Shown in pieces: positions 6,874-7,208 of a stretch of DNA of 7,208 bases (within the stretch, counting starts at the first letter, position 1; every line of letters begins with the position of its first letter). Position numbers and translations under genes: made by a program. The stretch is from an uncultured Roseburia sp. Its GTDB lineage: Bacteria; Bacillota; Clostridia; Lachnospirales; Lachnospiraceae. Below the pieces are notes generated by a model. That model ran no database searches. It was not told where the DNA came from and saw nothing but the letters and a program-made list of their open reading frames with translations. The stretch is taken from the NCBI GenBank assembly GCA_900548205.1, contig URJS01000093.1:1-7208 (forward strand). The letters run 5' to 3'.

Positions 6874-6905
6874 TCTCCCCTCTGAAAGCAGACTCACAGG
6901 GGAGA
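6874..6905 (-). promoter_or_regulatory. Hairpin in the 5' leader of the nan operon
   Basis: TCTCCCCT (6874-6881) and AGGGGAGA (6898-6905) are perfect inverted repeats of eight bases with a 16-base loop. The structure lies in the predicted leader (about 6933 to 6843) upstream of the nanE ribosome binding site. In the minus-strand transcript the stem is followed by an AAUUUAUUAAAA-like stretch rather than a strong U-run. It could be an attenuator, a messenger-stabilising stem or a regulator-binding site; the sequence does not decide. Confidence 0.5.
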
Positions 6906-6939
6906 GCTCATGCAGATACGTTGCCTGTAATTATCTTTG

Positions 6940-6968
6940 ATTATAGCATTGCAAAAAGCATCTGTCAT
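6940..6968 (-). promoter_or_regulatory. Sigma-A promoter of the nanE operon
   Basis: On the minus strand, ATGACA (6968-6963) serves as the -35 (5 of 6 consensus) and TATAAT (6945-6940) as a perfect -10, with a 17-base spacer. Transcription would start near 6933 and give a leader of about 90 bases before nanE. No catabolite-response (cre) or other named operator is recognisable with confidence around it. Confidence 0.82.
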
Positions 6969-6975
6969 CTAAAAA

Positions 6976-7208
6976 ATGAAAAAAATACTCTATTATGAAA
7001 AGAAAAATAAAAAAATTTTAGTGAATATGCAGAAAATAAAGCATTACTTAATTATAGAAAGAGATAAAGAACTAGGTGGAATCTTAAATCAATGTATTCA
7101 TAACGGATTTGGTCTTCATACCTTTAAAGAAGAGCTGACCGGACCGGAGTATGCGGCACGTTATGCCCTAATTATTTACTGCGCTTACAGCATTTGCCTT
7201 TCTGCCGA
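6976..7208 (+). CDS. Hypothetical protein, incomplete at the right edge
   Basis: A + strand frame is open from ATG 6976 (in-frame stop at 6970-6972) through the last base. GTG 7021 and ATG 7027 are other possible starts, and none has a recognisable ribosome binding site. From 7027 the product begins MQKIKHYLIIERDKELGG. That recalls the first strand and helix of a response-regulator receiver, and RYALIIYC about 35-40 residues later sits where the phospho-acceptor Asp strand would be. If so, one acidic-pocket Asp is Arg and the acceptor Asp is Cys, meaning a non-phosphorylatable or decayed receiver. The resemblance is weak, and the frame may not be a gene. A -10-like TATTAT is at 6991-6996. It is divergent from the nan operon, where a regulator would be expected, but its function is unknown. 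Confidence 0.3.
   Translation, partial: MKKILYYEKKNKKILVNMQKIKHYLIIERDKELGGILNQCIHNGFGLHTFKEELTGPEYAARYALIIYCAYSICLSA

Noticed and set aside
6910..6928. Possible cre-like or palindromic operator near the nan transcription start
   Set aside because: The match to the catabolite-response consensus is poor and the symmetry is weak.
7168..7208. A short minus-strand frame ending at a TAG near 7168, as a possible tail of another upstream gene
   Set aside because: Only about 13 codons are visible, too few to support a gene.
1..7208. CRISPR arrays, tRNA or rRNA genes, insertion sequences
   Set aside because: No regularly spaced repeats, cloverleaf-like sequence or transposase frame was seen on either strand.

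Overview
The window looks like a stretch of chromosome from a gut-associated Clostridia/Lachnospiraceae-type Firmicute. The evidence is strong AGGAGG-type ribosome binding sites, a Firmicute-style T-box leader ahead of metG, a BaiA-like short-chain dehydrogenase, and genes for removing and catabolising host-glycan sugars (fucose and sialic acid). The assignment to family level is inference from gene content and style; there is no rRNA to anchor it.

Layout, left to right. (1) Positions 1-1318, + strand: an alpha-L-fucosidase of family GH29 whose 5' end is missing or frameshifted at the window edge. (2) Positions 1319-1856: no protein gene. This stretch holds a candidate sigma-A promoter and then a long T-box riboswitch with clear antiterminator and terminator structures. 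(3) Positions 1857-3854, +: metG, methionyl-tRNA synthetase with a C-terminal tRNA-binding (Trbp111-like) domain. (4) Positions 3931-4677, +: an SDR oxidoreductase with no terminator between it and metG, so it may be read through from the T-box transcript. (5) Positions 4707-4748: a 16-bp hairpin between convergent genes. (6) Positions 6842 down to 4759, - strand: a three-gene operon nanE, a yhcH-family gene (NanQ type) and a ROK kinase (probable NanK), driven by a very good sigma-A promoter at 6940-6968. (7) Positions 6976-7208: an AT-rich stretch with an open frame running off the right edge.

How the genes fit together. The minus-strand operon covers the middle of sialic acid breakdown. The YhcH/NanQ type protein is thought to help anomer interconversion of sialic acid, the ROK protein probably phosphorylates N-acetylmannosamine, and NanE epimerises ManNAc-6-P to GlcNAc-6-P. 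The aldolase/lyase NanA and a transporter are not in this window. With the fucosidase at the other end, the locus suggests foraging on mucin-type or milk-type glycans, but metG and the SDR lie between and are not part of that pathway.

I see no CRISPR array, tRNA, rRNA or insertion sequence, and no convincing undescribed multi-gene system. The items most worth a second look are the fucosidase 5' lesion, the long metG T-box leader, the ROK kinase without its family zinc motif, the hairpin in the nan leader, and the edge ORF with faint response-regulator resemblance.
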